This document shows, piece after piece, positions 16,815 to 26,005 of a stretch of 64,000 bases of DNA. Source of the stretch: Robertmurraya dakarensis (lineage in GTDB: Bacteria; Bacillota; Bacilli; Bacillales; Cytobacillaceae); contig NZ_LT707409.1 in assembly GCF_900156875.1 (NCBI RefSeq), forward strand, positions 268,008-332,007, read 5' to 3'. Position 1 is the stretch's first letter. Each line of letters opens with the position of its first letter. The notes under the pieces were generated by a model, which saw only the letters and a program-made list of their open reading frames with translations, did not search any database and was not told where the DNA came from. The position numbers and the translations under genes are program-made.

Positions 16815-18207
16815 TGAATTAGCATCAAAATCAATTACAGATTTAGCCCCTCTTATTAAAGGAAAAGAAGTATCACCTGTAGAATTAACAGAAGCTGTTT
16901 TAACTCAAGCAGAGGTAAATAACGGAAATATAAATGCGTACATTAAAATTACCTCAGACGAGGCAAGGCAAGCTGCCAAGAAAGCAGAAGACGAAATTGT
17001 AAAGGGAAATTATCGAGGGTCATTACACGGTATTCCGATGGCTTTAAAAGATATTTTCTATTTTAAAGATGAAATCGTAACTGTTGGTTCAAAAATCAGT
17101 AAGGATTTTGTACCAGATTTCGATGCAACTGTCGTTTCAAAATTGAAAAAGGCAGGAGTCATCTTCACGGGGAAACTTAATTTACATGAGTACGCATGGG
17201 GAACAACAACGAATAATCCTCATTACGGGGCTTGTCGAAACCCTTGGAATTTCGAAAGGATACCAGGGGGATCCAGTGGTGGATCAGGAGCAGCAGTTGC
17301 TGCAAATATGACGACCGCATCTTTAGGGACAGATACTGGAGGGTCGGTACGTATTCCTGCTTCAGCTTGCGGTATTATCGGACTTAAACCGACATACGGA
17401 CGAGTTAGTAAGTACGGTTGTTTCCCTTTGGCATCATCACTTGATCATATTGGTCCGATGACAAAAACTGTCCACGACGCTAGCATTCTCCTTGAGTTGA
17501 TTGCTGGTTTTGATAAAAAAGATACTACAACAATTGATACGCCAACGGAGAAGTATTCAAGCGATTTGTCCGATGGAGTTAAAGATATCGTTATTGGAAT
17601 AGAAGAGGATTATTTTTTTAAAGATGTAGACTCTGAAGTTGAGAAACTGACAAAAAGCGCGATTCATTCATTAGAAAGAATGGGGGCAAGGATAGAAAGA
17701 GTTTCTGTTCCCTCATTATTAGAATTAGAATATGCACAAATGATAACGGTTGCAGCAGAAGCTGGCAGTGTACATCGTCAAAATCTCCAAATATGCTCTG
17801 AGCAGTTTGGAGAGGATGTTAGAGTGTCAGCGGAATTTGGACAATTAGTCTCAGCAGTTGAGTATTTAAGGGCGCAACAAATCCGTTATAAGATAAGCTC
17901 AGATTTTAAAGAACTATTTAACAAAATAGATGTATTAATCAGTCCAACTTTACCATTCATTCCTCCTGCTATCGGGTCTAGCAAAGCTCTGTTAAATGGG
18001 GAAGAGGTGAATTTATCGGACATCATGCGCTTAACAAGACCGGCTAACTTAACTGGCTTACCGGCAATAAGTATCCCATGTGGCTTAAGTGAGGGGTTAC
18101 CAATAGGAATGCAAATTATCGGTGCTCCCTTTAAGGAAAGTATCATATTAAGAGTAGCAAAAGCATTTGAAAATACTTATTCATTGAGAGGATTAACAGT
18201 ATCATAA
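16807..18207 (+). CDS. Amidase (amidase-signature family), first paralogue
   Basis: This 466-residue serine hydrolase has the Ser-cisSer-Lys triad: the Lys in IPMALKDIFYFKDE, the cis-Ser in PGGSSGGSGAAVAANM and the nucleophile Ser in LGTDTGGSVRIPAS. It has the GatA/AtzE fold length and no signal peptide, so it acts in the cytoplasm. It would hydrolyse an amide taken up by the adjacent TRAP transporter to a carboxylate plus ammonia or amine. It is translationally coupled to the small protein upstream. The substrate is unknown. The lack of a GatB neighbour argues against a role in Gln-tRNA synthesis. Confidence 0.9.
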   Translation: MNSELASKSITDLAPLIKGKEVSPVELTEAVLTQAEVNNGNINAYIKITSDEARQAAKKAEDEIVKGNYRGSLHGIPMALKDIFYFKDEIVTVGSKISKDFVPDFDATVVSKLKKAGVIFTGKLNLHEYAWGTTTNNPHYGACRNPWNFERIPGGSSGGSGAAVAANMTTASLGTDTGGSVRIPASACGIIGLKPTYGRVSKYGCFPLASSLDHIGPMTKTVHDASILLELIAGFDKKDTTTIDTPTEKYSSDLSDGVKDIVIGIEEDYFFKDVDSEVEKLTKSAIHSLERMGARIERVSVPSLLELEYAQMITVAAEAGSVHRQNLQICSEQFGEDVRVSAEFGQLVSAVEYLRAQQIRYKISSDFKELFNKIDVLISPTLPFIPPAIGSSKALLNGEEVNLSDIMRLTRPANLTGLPAISIPCGLSEGLPIGMQIIGAPFKESIILRVAKAFENTYSLRGLTVS

Positions 18208-18313
18208 AAATAGAAGTAAGATGGCCCATTGATACACCGTTTTAAGCAGAACAAGATTCTTTATGTCAAATGTCCACTTTTAAAAATTGGTTATTTTTGT
18301 GAGGAGTATGATC

Positions 18314-19717
18314 ATGACAAAATTGGCAAAAAAAACGATTAGAGAAATATCGGATCTGATAAAAACAAAACAGATATCGCCAGTAGAAATTACCGAGGAT
18401 ACCCTTAAACAAATAGACTCTTATAATGAGAAAATAAATGCTTACATTAAAATATCGGCAGACGAGGCTAGATTAGCGGCTAAAAAAGCAGAAGAAGAAA
18501 TTTCACATGGTAATTATCGAGGAACTTTACATGGAATTCCAATGGCACTAAAAGATATTTTTTATTTCAAAGATGAGATCGTTACTATAGGATCAAAAAT
18601 TCATGGGGAATTCGTACCGAGCTTTGATGGGACTGTCATTTCAAAACTCAAAGAGGCAGGCGCCATTTTTACAGGTAAACTTAATTTACATGAGTACGCC
18701 TGGGGGGCTACTACCAATAACCCTCATTACGGTGCCTGTCGAAATCCGTGGAATGTAGACAATGTTCCGGGTGGATCAAGTGGCGGTTCAGGGGCTGCTG
18801 TAGCAGGTGATATGACGATTGCCTCCTTAGGAACCGATACAGGCGGGTCAATTCGTATACCTGCGGCGCTATGTGGAATTGTTGGATTGAAACCTACCTA
18901 TGGCCGAGTAAGTAAACATGGATGTTTTCCGCTTTGCTGGACATTGGACCATATCGGGCCTATGACTAAAACGGTAGAGGATGCTGCCATTTTATTAGAG
19001 TATATTGCTGGATATGACATAAATGACAGTACATCAATTAATACACCAGTAGAAACATATACAGAGCATGTATCCGCAGGGGTCAAGAATATCGTAATCG
19101 GTATTGAAGAAGACTACTTCTTTAAGAATATTGATTCTGAGGTGAATCGTCTTGTTAGAAAAGCTATTTCTAGTCTGGAAGAAATGGGGGCTAAAGTAGA
19201 GATTATCTCAATCCCTTCGATGAATAAATTACTATATGCTCAATCAATTACAATGTTGACAGAAGCTAGTGCTGTGCATCATCAAAATTTACGATTAAGA
19301 CCACAAGATTTTGGGGAAGACGTTAGGATGGTACTTGAGTTAGGGGAAATTCCATCAGCTGTAGATTATTTAGAGGCACAGGAATTACGTACTCAATTTC
19401 AATTAGAGTTTAAGAAAGTATTTGAAAAGATTGATGTATTAATCAGTCCGACTTTACCTTTCGTATCTTCTAGGATTGATTCAGGTCACGTTATCATTAA
19501 CGGCAGAGAGGAGAAGTTTTCAGAAAATGTGAGCCGATTAACTCGGCCCGGTAACTTTCTTGGGTATCCGGCAATTAGTATTCCATGTGGACTTAGCAAT
19601 GGGCTTCCTGTTGGAATGCAAATAATGGGCGCACCATTTAAAGAATCGACCATATTGAGAGTGGCGGGAGCATTAGAAAAAACGAATCCTTTAATGGGCT
19701 TAAGACCGAACTTATAA
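18314..19717 (+). CDS. Amidase (amidase-signature family), second paralogue
   Basis: This 467-residue amidase is very similar to the protein at 16807 along its whole length, for example NLHEYAWGATTNNPHYGACR and GTDTGGSIRIPAALCGIVG. The triad residues are conserved. ATG 18314 is chosen because GAGGAG lies 7 nt upstream. A closer ATG and earlier in-frame codons overlap that site. The tandem arrangement suggests duplication and specialisation for related amides, or two subunits of one enzyme. It lacks its own GatC-like partner. Confidence 0.9.
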   Translation: MTKLAKKTIREISDLIKTKQISPVEITEDTLKQIDSYNEKINAYIKISADEARLAAKKAEEEISHGNYRGTLHGIPMALKDIFYFKDEIVTIGSKIHGEFVPSFDGTVISKLKEAGAIFTGKLNLHEYAWGATTNNPHYGACRNPWNVDNVPGGSSGGSGAAVAGDMTIASLGTDTGGSIRIPAALCGIVGLKPTYGRVSKHGCFPLCWTLDHIGPMTKTVEDAAILLEYIAGYDINDSTSINTPVETYTEHVSAGVKNIVIGIEEDYFFKNIDSEVNRLVRKAISSLEEMGAKVEIISIPSMNKLLYAQSITMLTEASAVHHQNLRLRPQDFGEDVRMVLELGEIPSAVDYLEAQELRTQFQLEFKKVFEKIDVLISPTLPFVSSRIDSGHVIINGREEKFSENVSRLTRPGNFLGYPAISIPCGLSNGLPVGMQIMGAPFKESTILRVAGALEKTNPLMGLRPNL

Positions 19718-19882
19718 TCAATACAACATGATTTATAGAAATACCAGGGTTACAACCTATCAGTCTTTTAATGGATATAAATCAAATACTTTTTTGCAAC
19801 CCCTCACACTAAAGCTTCATTTATGAGTTCTATTTTTTAGGTATTAAAAATTTATATTAGTTGTCGTGTATAGGAGGGAACC

Positions 19883-21418
19883 ATGGAAAAAATAAAGATA
19901 GATTTTATGAATGTAGGTTTTATGTTAAAGAGGAATGCGCGGCACTATCCCGACAAGCTTGCCATTATTGTAGGGGATACAAGATTGACCTATAAAGATT
20001 TTAATGATCGAGTAAATCAAACTGCAGATGTCCTTACAAAGTTTGGGGTTAATAAAGGCGACAGGGTTGCAATGCTTCTATCAAACTCAATTGAAATGCT
20101 TGAGCTTTTTTGGGCTACAGCAAAAATAGGAGCAGTTATAGTTCCATTAAATCCTATGGTAAAAGGGAAAGACAATTCCTTTATCATTAATAATTGTCAA
20201 CCTAAATTACTAATAGCTGGAGAGAGCTATTGGGATGAAGTCATTGCTATTAAGGATGATTTGGTATCAATTTCAACCTTTATGTACGTTGGGAATAAGG
20301 CTATGGCTGGTACAATTAATTATAGAATTGAGAGAGAGCAAGCAGCAAAAACAGAACCTGATGTTGAGGTCTTTGAAGATGACGATTACAACATCATGTA
20401 TTCTTCAGGGACAACAGGTCTACCAAAGGGGATAGTGCATACTCATAGAACAAGAATTATGTACGCTTTTCTTCGATGTGTTGAGCATAGCGTGTCATAT
20501 GATAGTAAAGTTCTTGGAGCGGGAAGTTTAGTGTTTAATGGATCTCTTGCTTTTATGTTTCCTGCAATTTGCGCAGGGGCTACATATGTATTAATGACAA
20601 AATTTAATAGTGAAAAAGCATTAAAATTGCTGGAAAAAGAAGGTATTACACATACCACGCTTGTACCTACTCAAATCATCTCTATACTAGATTCACCAAA
20701 TTTTGCGGAGGAAAAACTATCAAACTTAAAAGTATTATTAACACTAGGTGCACCACTCCCACTCAGTCGTAAAAAAGAAGTTTGTGAAAAACTTCCTGGC
20801 CGTTTATTTGAATTATATGGACTGACAGAAGGATTTTCAACATCACTTCGACCAGAGTATGTACTAAAAAAAGCTGGATCTGTAGGCCCTCCTATGGTCT
20901 TTAGTGAAAATAAAATTGTGGATGAAAATGGGGAAGTTTTGCCTGTAGGGGCAGTTGGCGAAATAGTGGGTCGTGGGCCTACAGTAATGGCTGGATATTA
21001 TAATAATGATGAAACAACCAAAAACACAATAGTGGACAAAAATTGGGTTAAAACAGGTGATCTTGGATATTGTGATGAAGAAGGATTCTTATATATTATT
21101 GATCGTAAGAAAGATATGATTATCTCAGGAGGAGTGAATATTTATCCTCGAGATATAGAAGAAGTGATAAGTAGTCATCCAGATGTTTCAGAATGTGCTG
21201 TATTTGGTGTCCCACATGAAAAATGGGGTGAGACTCCAATTTCACATGTAATTATTAAGGATGGAGCCACAATTACAGAAAAGGAACTATTAGCTTGGGT
21301 TAACGAACGGGTGTCCGCGCGCTATCATAAAATAAATAGCTTAAAAATTGTGAAAGACTTTCCGAGAAGTGCATCCGGAAAAATTCTCAAGCGAAACATG
21401 AAGAAAGTTTATATTTGA
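19883..21418 (+). CDS. AMP-binding acyl-CoA ligase, second of two
   Basis: This 511-residue adenylate-forming ligase has YSSGTTGLPKGIVHTH (P-loop), ELYGLTEGFST and KTGDLGYCDEEGFLYIIDR. The closing PRSASGKILKRNMKK carries the catalytic Lys. It ends the gene set that starts with the IclR regulator, and a terminator follows. It would convert the acid released by the amidases to a CoA thioester. The acid is not predictable from sequence alone. Confidence 0.88.
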   Translation: MEKIKIDFMNVGFMLKRNARHYPDKLAIIVGDTRLTYKDFNDRVNQTADVLTKFGVNKGDRVAMLLSNSIEMLELFWATAKIGAVIVPLNPMVKGKDNSFIINNCQPKLLIAGESYWDEVIAIKDDLVSISTFMYVGNKAMAGTINYRIEREQAAKTEPDVEVFEDDDYNIMYSSGTTGLPKGIVHTHRTRIMYAFLRCVEHSVSYDSKVLGAGSLVFNGSLAFMFPAICAGATYVLMTKFNSEKALKLLEKEGITHTTLVPTQIISILDSPNFAEEKLSNLKVLLTLGAPLPLSRKKEVCEKLPGRLFELYGLTEGFSTSLRPEYVLKKAGSVGPPMVFSENKIVDENGEVLPVGAVGEIVGRGPTVMAGYYNNDETTKNTIVDKNWVKTGDLGYCDEEGFLYIIDRKKDMIISGGVNIYPRDIEEVISSHPDVSECAVFGVPHEKWGETPISHVIIKDGATITEKELLAWVNERVSARYHKINSLKIVKDFPRSASGKILKRNMKKVYI

Positions 21419-21439
21419 ATCATGGATTTTTGGATAATT

Positions 21440-21480
21440 AATGCTCAGTGGTACATATTCACTGAGCATTGTTTATTTAA
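21440..21480 (+). terminator. Terminator at the end of the TRAP-amidase cluster
   Basis: AATGCTCAGTG (21440-21450) and CACTGAGCATT (21460-21470) form a perfect 11-bp stem, followed by a T-rich tail. Confidence 0.75.
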
Positions 21481-21553
21481 TTGTTGCTAGAATTTTCTAA
21501 ATTAGAGTCTCTTATTTTACCAACACATTTATAGCTGATGTTCTTAGACTAGT

Positions 21554-21583
21554 TTGTCAAGGTGTTTTGAAATTTGGTAATAT
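21554..21583 (+). promoter_or_regulatory. Probable promoter of the channel-like gene
   Basis: TTGTCA (21554-21559) and TAATAT (21578-21583) lie 18 bp apart, 45 bp before the start codon. Confidence 0.4.
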
Positions 21584-21627
21584 ATTATTATTAGTTAAAT
21601 AATTGTGTGTAGAATGGGGGGGATTCG

Positions 21628-22218
21628 TTGAAGATATTTCAGCGTGTGTACGAAGGATTGATGCTGATCCTCGTATTATTCACGATTATTTCCCTCTGGA
21701 ATGACGATCCGTATTATTCCACTATTAATCTCGTAGTATGGTTCGTGTTTGTTATTGATTTCTTTGTACGTCTTTTTCATTCCGAAAATAAATGGGAGTT
21801 TCTTAAAAAGAACCCTTTATTAGTGATTGCCATTATTCCGTTTGATCAATTTTTCCAGGTAGCTCGCATCGTTCGAGTCATTTATTTATTTCGGATTAAG
21901 ACGATCACCAAATACTACATCCAGCCTTTCATCGAGAAATTAAGCTATCAATCAAAGGTACTCATCTTTCTAACTTTATTCGGATTGCTTTCATTAGAAG
22001 CTGCTTTAATTTACTTCCTGGAAGAAAGCGCAGGCTCATTATGGCAATCCTTTTATTATGTGTTCGGTCATATGATGTTCTTTGGACATGAACTATTTGT
22101 TATTGAACATACTGTAACAATTTGGTTATTATCATTCACGTCGATTATTGGGATTGCTTTGCATGGTCTTGCTATTCAGTGGATTTTCACGAGTGTAGAA
22201 ACCTTTTTCAAAAAATAA
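21628..22218 (+). CDS. Voltage-sensor ion-channel-like membrane protein with atypical pore
   Basis: This 196-residue protein has about six hydrophobic segments in the order of a voltage-gated channel. Segment 4 carries positively charged residues at regular spacing (ARIVRVIYLFRIK), like an S4 helix. A pore-helix-like stretch (LWQSFYYVFGHMMFFGHELF) lies between the last two helices. The potassium selectivity filter TVGYG is absent, replaced by FFGHE. It may be a degenerate or unusual cation channel, or a voltage-sensing protein without a potassium pore. Start is TTG behind GGGGGG. The gene stands alone between two terminators. Confidence 0.6.
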   Translation: MKIFQRVYEGLMLILVLFTIISLWNDDPYYSTINLVVWFVFVIDFFVRLFHSENKWEFLKKNPLLVIAIIPFDQFFQVARIVRVIYLFRIKTITKYYIQPFIEKLSYQSKVLIFLTLFGLLSLEAALIYFLEESAGSLWQSFYYVFGHMMFFGHELFVIEHTVTIWLLSFTSIIGIALHGLAIQWIFTSVETFFKK

Positions 22219-22244
22219 GTAAATTGTAGAGCATTACTAAAAAG

Positions 22245-22272
22245 CAGGAGCCTCGTGTATCGAGGCTGCCTG
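22245..22272. terminator. Bidirectional hairpin between convergent genes
   Basis: AGCCTCG and CGAGGCT form a perfect 7-bp stem around TGTAT, extended by CAGG/CCTG beyond a one-base bulge. Confidence 0.55.
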
Positions 22273-22290
22273 TTCAAGTCTTTTAAACAA

Positions 22291-22659
22291 TTAGGATTGA
22301 TGGCCCGTTAATTCTAGTATTTTATTGTAGGAATTTGTATAATGTTCCGGCTTAGGATCTTCTCCTTGTATCTTTGGTACATCAAAGTCAGAGAGAACAA
22401 AATGATGTTCGGGTGTCACATCATGCCGGGCTAAGCAGCTTTTCGTACAGGCAAGAACACAGCCATCGATGGCAATAATCGGGCGGCCAGATTTGGCCGT
22501 TCTTACAAGAGGCTTTACATCTCCGCCGACACCAGCAATACAGGACATTTCAGCAATTTTTTCGCGATCCATTTTGATGGCAATCATATTGGCTGTTTGT
22601 GCAGCCGACGAACATCCAGAACATGAATAAACGAGCGGTAAATCATTCTTCCTCAACAT
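22291..22659 (-). CDS. DGC-domain protein (putative zinc-binding)
   Basis: This 122-residue cytoplasmic protein belongs to the DGC family, named for the Asp-Gly-Cys motif seen here in IAIDGCVLACTKSCLARH. Further Cys pairs occur near the N-terminus (YSCSGCSSAAQ) and middle (MSCIAGVGG), so it probably binds a metal. The molecular function of the family is not established. It lies 20 bp downstream of the acyl-CoA dehydrogenase in the same operon. GGAGG is 5 nt before the ATG. Confidence 0.8.
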   Translation of the reverse strand: MLRKNDLPLVYSCSGCSSAAQTANMIAIKMDREKIAEMSCIAGVGGDVKPLVRTAKSGRPIIAIDGCVLACTKSCLARHDVTPEHHFVLSDFDVPKIQGEDPKPEHYTNSYNKILELTGHQS

Positions 22660-22679
22660 CTACACCTCCATAACTATGA

Positions 22680-23822
22680 CTATATTTCTAACATCAATTT
22701 ACTTAAGTTCGATCGCATGACATCGTTATTACCAAAATGAATCGTTAATGAACGTGCGTCTCGATAGAGTTTTTCAAGTGGGAGATCTCTTGAATAGCCA
22801 TACATTCCATGTAATTGAATAGCACTGTCGATGATTTTTAACGCCTTTTCAGTAGTATTAATTTTTGCCTGGAAGATAGTTGGGATTGGACCTGGTTTGC
22901 TATTTTCTTTATCGTAAGCAGCCTGATATAGTAGACTTCTAGCAGCTTGAGCTTCAATCATCATATCAGCAAACCGAAGTTGAACAGCACCAATTTCACC
23001 TAATTTTTGTCCAAGAATCGTTCTTTCACGGAGATGTGTTTTGGTCATATCTGCCGCTGTTTGTGCTAACCCAAGCGCAATGGCTCCTGCACCAAGACCA
23101 GCTAATCCGCCGACTGCACCCATTACTTGTAATCCTCCGCCAATTGGACCAAGCAGTGAGTCTGCTGGGACCCGGCATTCATTAAATAGTAATTCACCTG
23201 TGGGAAGTTCTTGCATGCCTAACTTTTCCTCAAGCTTGCCAAAAGTAAATCCAGGAGTATCTTTTTCTATTAAAAACATACTTAAACCGGTCTTTCCTGG
23301 TTCTAGTTCAGTTTTAGCCATCACGAGGTATAAGTCTGCAAACCCAGCACCGCTAATAAAGGTCTTCGTTCCGTTAAGTATGTAGGAGCCATTCTCCTTG
23401 CGGGCTGTTGTTTGAATGGCAAATGGGCTGCTTCCTCCGCTTGCTTCAGTCCCGGCTAAAGCGCAAATTAAGTTTCCCTTTGCTAACTGTGGTAAGTATT
23501 CACTTTTTTGAAGACTGTTTCCAAATGCTAGAATAGCAAAAGAGGATGCAAGATGAGTGTTATAAAGGAATGCAGCAGGCGGACATTCTTTTGCAATTTC
23601 CTCCATTGTAATTAGAAAACTATAAGTATCCACATTGGTTCCTTTGAAAGACTCCGGCAGCATTAGTCCCATTAAACCTTGTTTGGAAAGTAATTCGAAA
23701 ACTTCTTTCAACTCTTCCGCTTCTTGTTCCAATCTTTGAGAGATAGACGCCACTTTCTCTTTAGAAAAATCCCTTACCATTTTCTGGAGCTTATAGTGTT
23801 CTTCGGTAAATAAGATATTCAT
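22680..23822 (-). CDS. Acyl-CoA dehydrogenase
   Basis: This 380-residue FAD enzyme would introduce the alpha-beta double bond into an acyl-CoA. The three-domain layout is visible: N-terminal helices, the middle sheet (CALAGTEASGGSSPFAIQTTA and NGTKTFISGAGFADLYLVMAK) and the C-terminal helices (LHGMYGYSRDLPLEKLYRDA). The C-terminal motif IHFGNNDVMRSNLSKLML is the usual ending. A GGAG site precedes the ATG. It is the first gene of a two-gene operon with the DGC protein. Confidence 0.9.
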   Translation of the reverse strand: MNILFTEEHYKLQKMVRDFSKEKVASISQRLEQEAEELKEVFELLSKQGLMGLMLPESFKGTNVDTYSFLITMEEIAKECPPAAFLYNTHLASSFAILAFGNSLQKSEYLPQLAKGNLICALAGTEASGGSSPFAIQTTARKENGSYILNGTKTFISGAGFADLYLVMAKTELEPGKTGLSMFLIEKDTPGFTFGKLEEKLGMQELPTGELLFNECRVPADSLLGPIGGGLQVMGAVGGLAGLGAGAIALGLAQTAADMTKTHLRERTILGQKLGEIGAVQLRFADMMIEAQAARSLLYQAAYDKENSKPGPIPTIFQAKINTTEKALKIIDSAIQLHGMYGYSRDLPLEKLYRDARSLTIHFGNNDVMRSNLSKLMLEI

Positions 23823-23951
23823 TTTTTAACTCCTTTCAAACGTAATTACTATCTAAATATTTAGTACAATCTTATTGGAAATCGGAATATTTTTCCGTGA
23901 AATTTGTCACGAAATAGACAAATCTTTGATATTTTTGAAAAAGATCATGTA

Positions 23952-23972
23952 ACCTAAGAGGGAGACTTAGGT
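23952..23972. repeat. 7-bp inverted repeat upstream of the vWA gene
   Basis: ACCTAAG (23952-23958) and CTTAGGT (23966-23972) form a dyad in the divergent intergenic region. It may be an operator. No T-run follows. Confidence 0.3.
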
Positions 23973-24044
23973 AAATGGTTTTCTCTACCTAAAACAACAG
24001 CAAGTATGTTAATATATTCCATATTAAAAGGTGAGGTGAGCAAA

Positions 24045-24713
24045 TTGAGTAGTATTAGTTTATTAAAGAAGAATGTTGGTGTTATTTTAGAAAAGAAGAA
24101 TTTGAACAATGTGGTGGCGAGAGTGGGGCTAGTGCTCGATATTTCAGGTTCAATGAGAAAGCTCTATAAAAATGGAACTGTCCAAAAAGTAGTGGAGAGA
24201 ATTCTTGCTGTTGCCAGTAGATTTGATGATGATGGACAATTGGATGTCTGGGTGTATGATAATGAATTCTCGCGCCTAAAACCAGTGTCAGAGATCGATT
24301 TTGAAAACTATGTGGAAGAGTATATTTTAAACAATGATTTAATTCATAAGTTCGGGCGTAATGATGAGCCGCCTGTGATGGAGGATGTGATTGCCAAATA
24401 TACTGTTGAAGATCCTAGCAATCACCCGACGTTTATTGTTTTCATCAATGATGGCGGCTGCAAGAAAACAATTAAAAAACCGGTCGTCCAATCGTCCGAT
24501 AAACCAATATTTTGGCAGTTTGTAGGGATCGGCGATGCTAACTTTGAAACATTGCAGAAGTTAGATGAAATGGAAGGGCGCTTTATCGATAACGCGAACT
24601 TCTTTCACATTCAAGATGTTGAAAAAATCAGCGACGAAGAACTTTACAACCAGCTATTAAATGAATTTCCAAGCTGGTTAAAGGAAGCAAAGGAAAAGGG
24701 AGTATTGTCTTAA
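24045..24713 (+). CDS. vWA-domain protein, TerF/tellurium-resistance-like
   Basis: This 222-residue cytoplasmic protein is almost entirely a von Willebrand A domain. The metal-ion adhesion site is intact, with DISGSM near residue 32 and the later FINDGG. The TerF/TerY-type pattern DGQLDVWVYDNEF and WQFVGIGDANFETLQKLDEM is clear. Such domains bind Mg and partner proteins, and here there are no other ter genes nearby. Start is TTG 24045 with AGGTGAGGTG just upstream. An earlier in-frame ATG at 24006 lacks a site. Confidence 0.8.
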   Translation: MSSISLLKKNVGVILEKKNLNNVVARVGLVLDISGSMRKLYKNGTVQKVVERILAVASRFDDDGQLDVWVYDNEFSRLKPVSEIDFENYVEEYILNNDLIHKFGRNDEPPVMEDVIAKYTVEDPSNHPTFIVFINDGGCKKTIKKPVVQSSDKPIFWQFVGIGDANFETLQKLDEMEGRFIDNANFFHIQDVEKISDEELYNQLLNEFPSWLKEAKEKGVLS

Positions 24714-24765
24714 GTTTCACTTAGAAGATTTCGCAGCTATAATGAATGTGAGATGGGAGGTTTAG

Positions 24766-25449
24766 ATGTTGAAATTACATAAACGAAGCATTTTTTATCT
24801 TTTGATGATCACCTTGTTGGCTGTATTTTTAACAGGCTGTGGCGGTACGCAGGAGAAAAATGCTGAAGATACAACGGAGAATAAACCTAGTGAAAACAAT
24901 GAAAATACTGCGTATCCCAGTGATGTGGAGGAACGTCCTGTTGTGACGATGACGATGGAAGGTGGTCAGGAGATTCTAATCGAGTTGTATCCGGAAGCTG
25001 CTCCTAATACAGTGGCAAACTTTATTTCGTTAGTTGAGGACGGCTATTATGACGGACTTATTTTCCACCGCGTGATCCCTGATTTCATGATTCAAGGTGG
25101 AGACCCGGATGGAAATGGCACGGGCGGTCCTGGATATTCTATTGCAGGTGAGTTCATGTCAAATGGATTTGAAGCAAATACAGTGAAACATGAACGTGGA
25201 GTTCTCTCTATGGCGCGAACAGGCGAACCAAATTCAGCTGGATCGCAGTTTTTCATCATGGTGAAGGATTCACCTCATTTGGATGGTGATTATGCAGGAT
25301 TCGGAAAGGTTATTGAAGGAATGGAAGTCGTTGACAGCATTGTTGCCGTTGAAAGAGATGGGATGGACAAGCCCCTAGAGGATCAAAAGATAGAATCCAT
25401 CACGGTAGACACGAAAGGGTATGACTATCCCGAGCCAGAAGTTCAATAA
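24766..25449 (+). CDS. Lipoprotein peptidyl-prolyl cis-trans isomerase, cyclophilin type
   Basis: This 227-residue protein has a lipobox VFLTGC near residue 25, an acidic linker, then a complete cyclophilin domain. The catalytic region LIFHRVIPDFMIQGGDPDGNG and the SAGSQFFIMVKDSPHLDGDYAGFGKV block are present. It should be anchored outside the membrane and help fold secreted proteins. The Trp that binds cyclosporin in eukaryotic cyclophilins is His here, as in many bacteria. GGGAGG is just before the ATG. Confidence 0.92.
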   Translation: MLKLHKRSIFYLLMITLLAVFLTGCGGTQEKNAEDTTENKPSENNENTAYPSDVEERPVVTMTMEGGQEILIELYPEAAPNTVANFISLVEDGYYDGLIFHRVIPDFMIQGGDPDGNGTGGPGYSIAGEFMSNGFEANTVKHERGVLSMARTGEPNSAGSQFFIMVKDSPHLDGDYAGFGKVIEGMEVVDSIVAVERDGMDKPLEDQKIESITVDTKGYDYPEPEVQ

Positions 25450-25458
25450 AATGAATGA

Positions 25459-25486
25459 AATCCACCCTATCGAGATGGGGTGGATT
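25459..25486. terminator. Bidirectional terminator-like hairpin
   Basis: AATCCACCC (25459-25467) and GGGTGGATT (25478-25486) pair perfectly between the convergent cyclophilin gene and the small gene that follows. The hairpin includes the stop of the latter. Confidence 0.55.
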
Positions 25487-25778
25487 CTTCGTTATGCATT
25501 CTCTGTTCATAGGATACCCCTTCGATGTCTAAATTAAATAGATTGAACTTTTCAGCTTCAATGAGTTCCTCGCCATACTGAATGATGTCCTTTCTACGGG
25601 CTTGAAACATTCTTTTTCCATGCATTTTCCCGCCAAACCAGCCTTTTTTTACACCTCTGAGGATAAATGTATAATGATTTTGCTCTTCCTGATTATAGAT
25701 GCCTAGCATTTTTTTCACGATGTTCGCTGCCTCGGGGATCGTCACATAGCCAGGATCCAAGTGATAACGTCTCGGCAT
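25467..25778 (-). CDS. Hypothetical 103-residue protein, possible small DNA-binding protein
   Basis: I do not recognise this family. The protein is basic and soluble, starting MPRRYHLDPGYVTIPEAANIVKK. The VTIPEAANIVKKMLGI stretch resembles the helix-turn-helix of excisionase/MerR-like proteins, followed by a basic stretch (GGKMHGKRMFQARRKD). GGAGGG lies 5 nt before the ATG, and base composition matches the neighbours, so the gene is probably real. Confidence 0.65.
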   Translation of the reverse strand: MPRRYHLDPGYVTIPEAANIVKKMLGIYNQEEQNHYTFILRGVKKGWFGGKMHGKRMFQARRKDIIQYGEELIEAEKFNLFNLDIEGVSYEQRMHNEESTPSR

Positions 25779-26005
25779 AGAATCCCTCCATCTATTAATT
25801 TCCTTACTATTTTTTATGCTGATGATAGAGAAATATGACTAAAAACGATCAATTAATCTTGTAGGATGCTAAAACAGAGTGTAAGTTTACCACAAGCGGA
25901 TTTCGTTGATTGGTGATGAATTTTATTGTTGAAATTGAAGAAAATACGTAGGTGTGTTTGATTGTTGGGAGAAGTGGAAAACAAGTTATAGATGGAGGTT
26001 TTTAT

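Noticed and set aside
22291-23822. Link between the acyl-CoA dehydrogenase operon and the CoA-ligase cluster
   Set aside because: It lies on the opposite strand, beyond a terminator and an unrelated channel gene, so joint function cannot be claimed from position.
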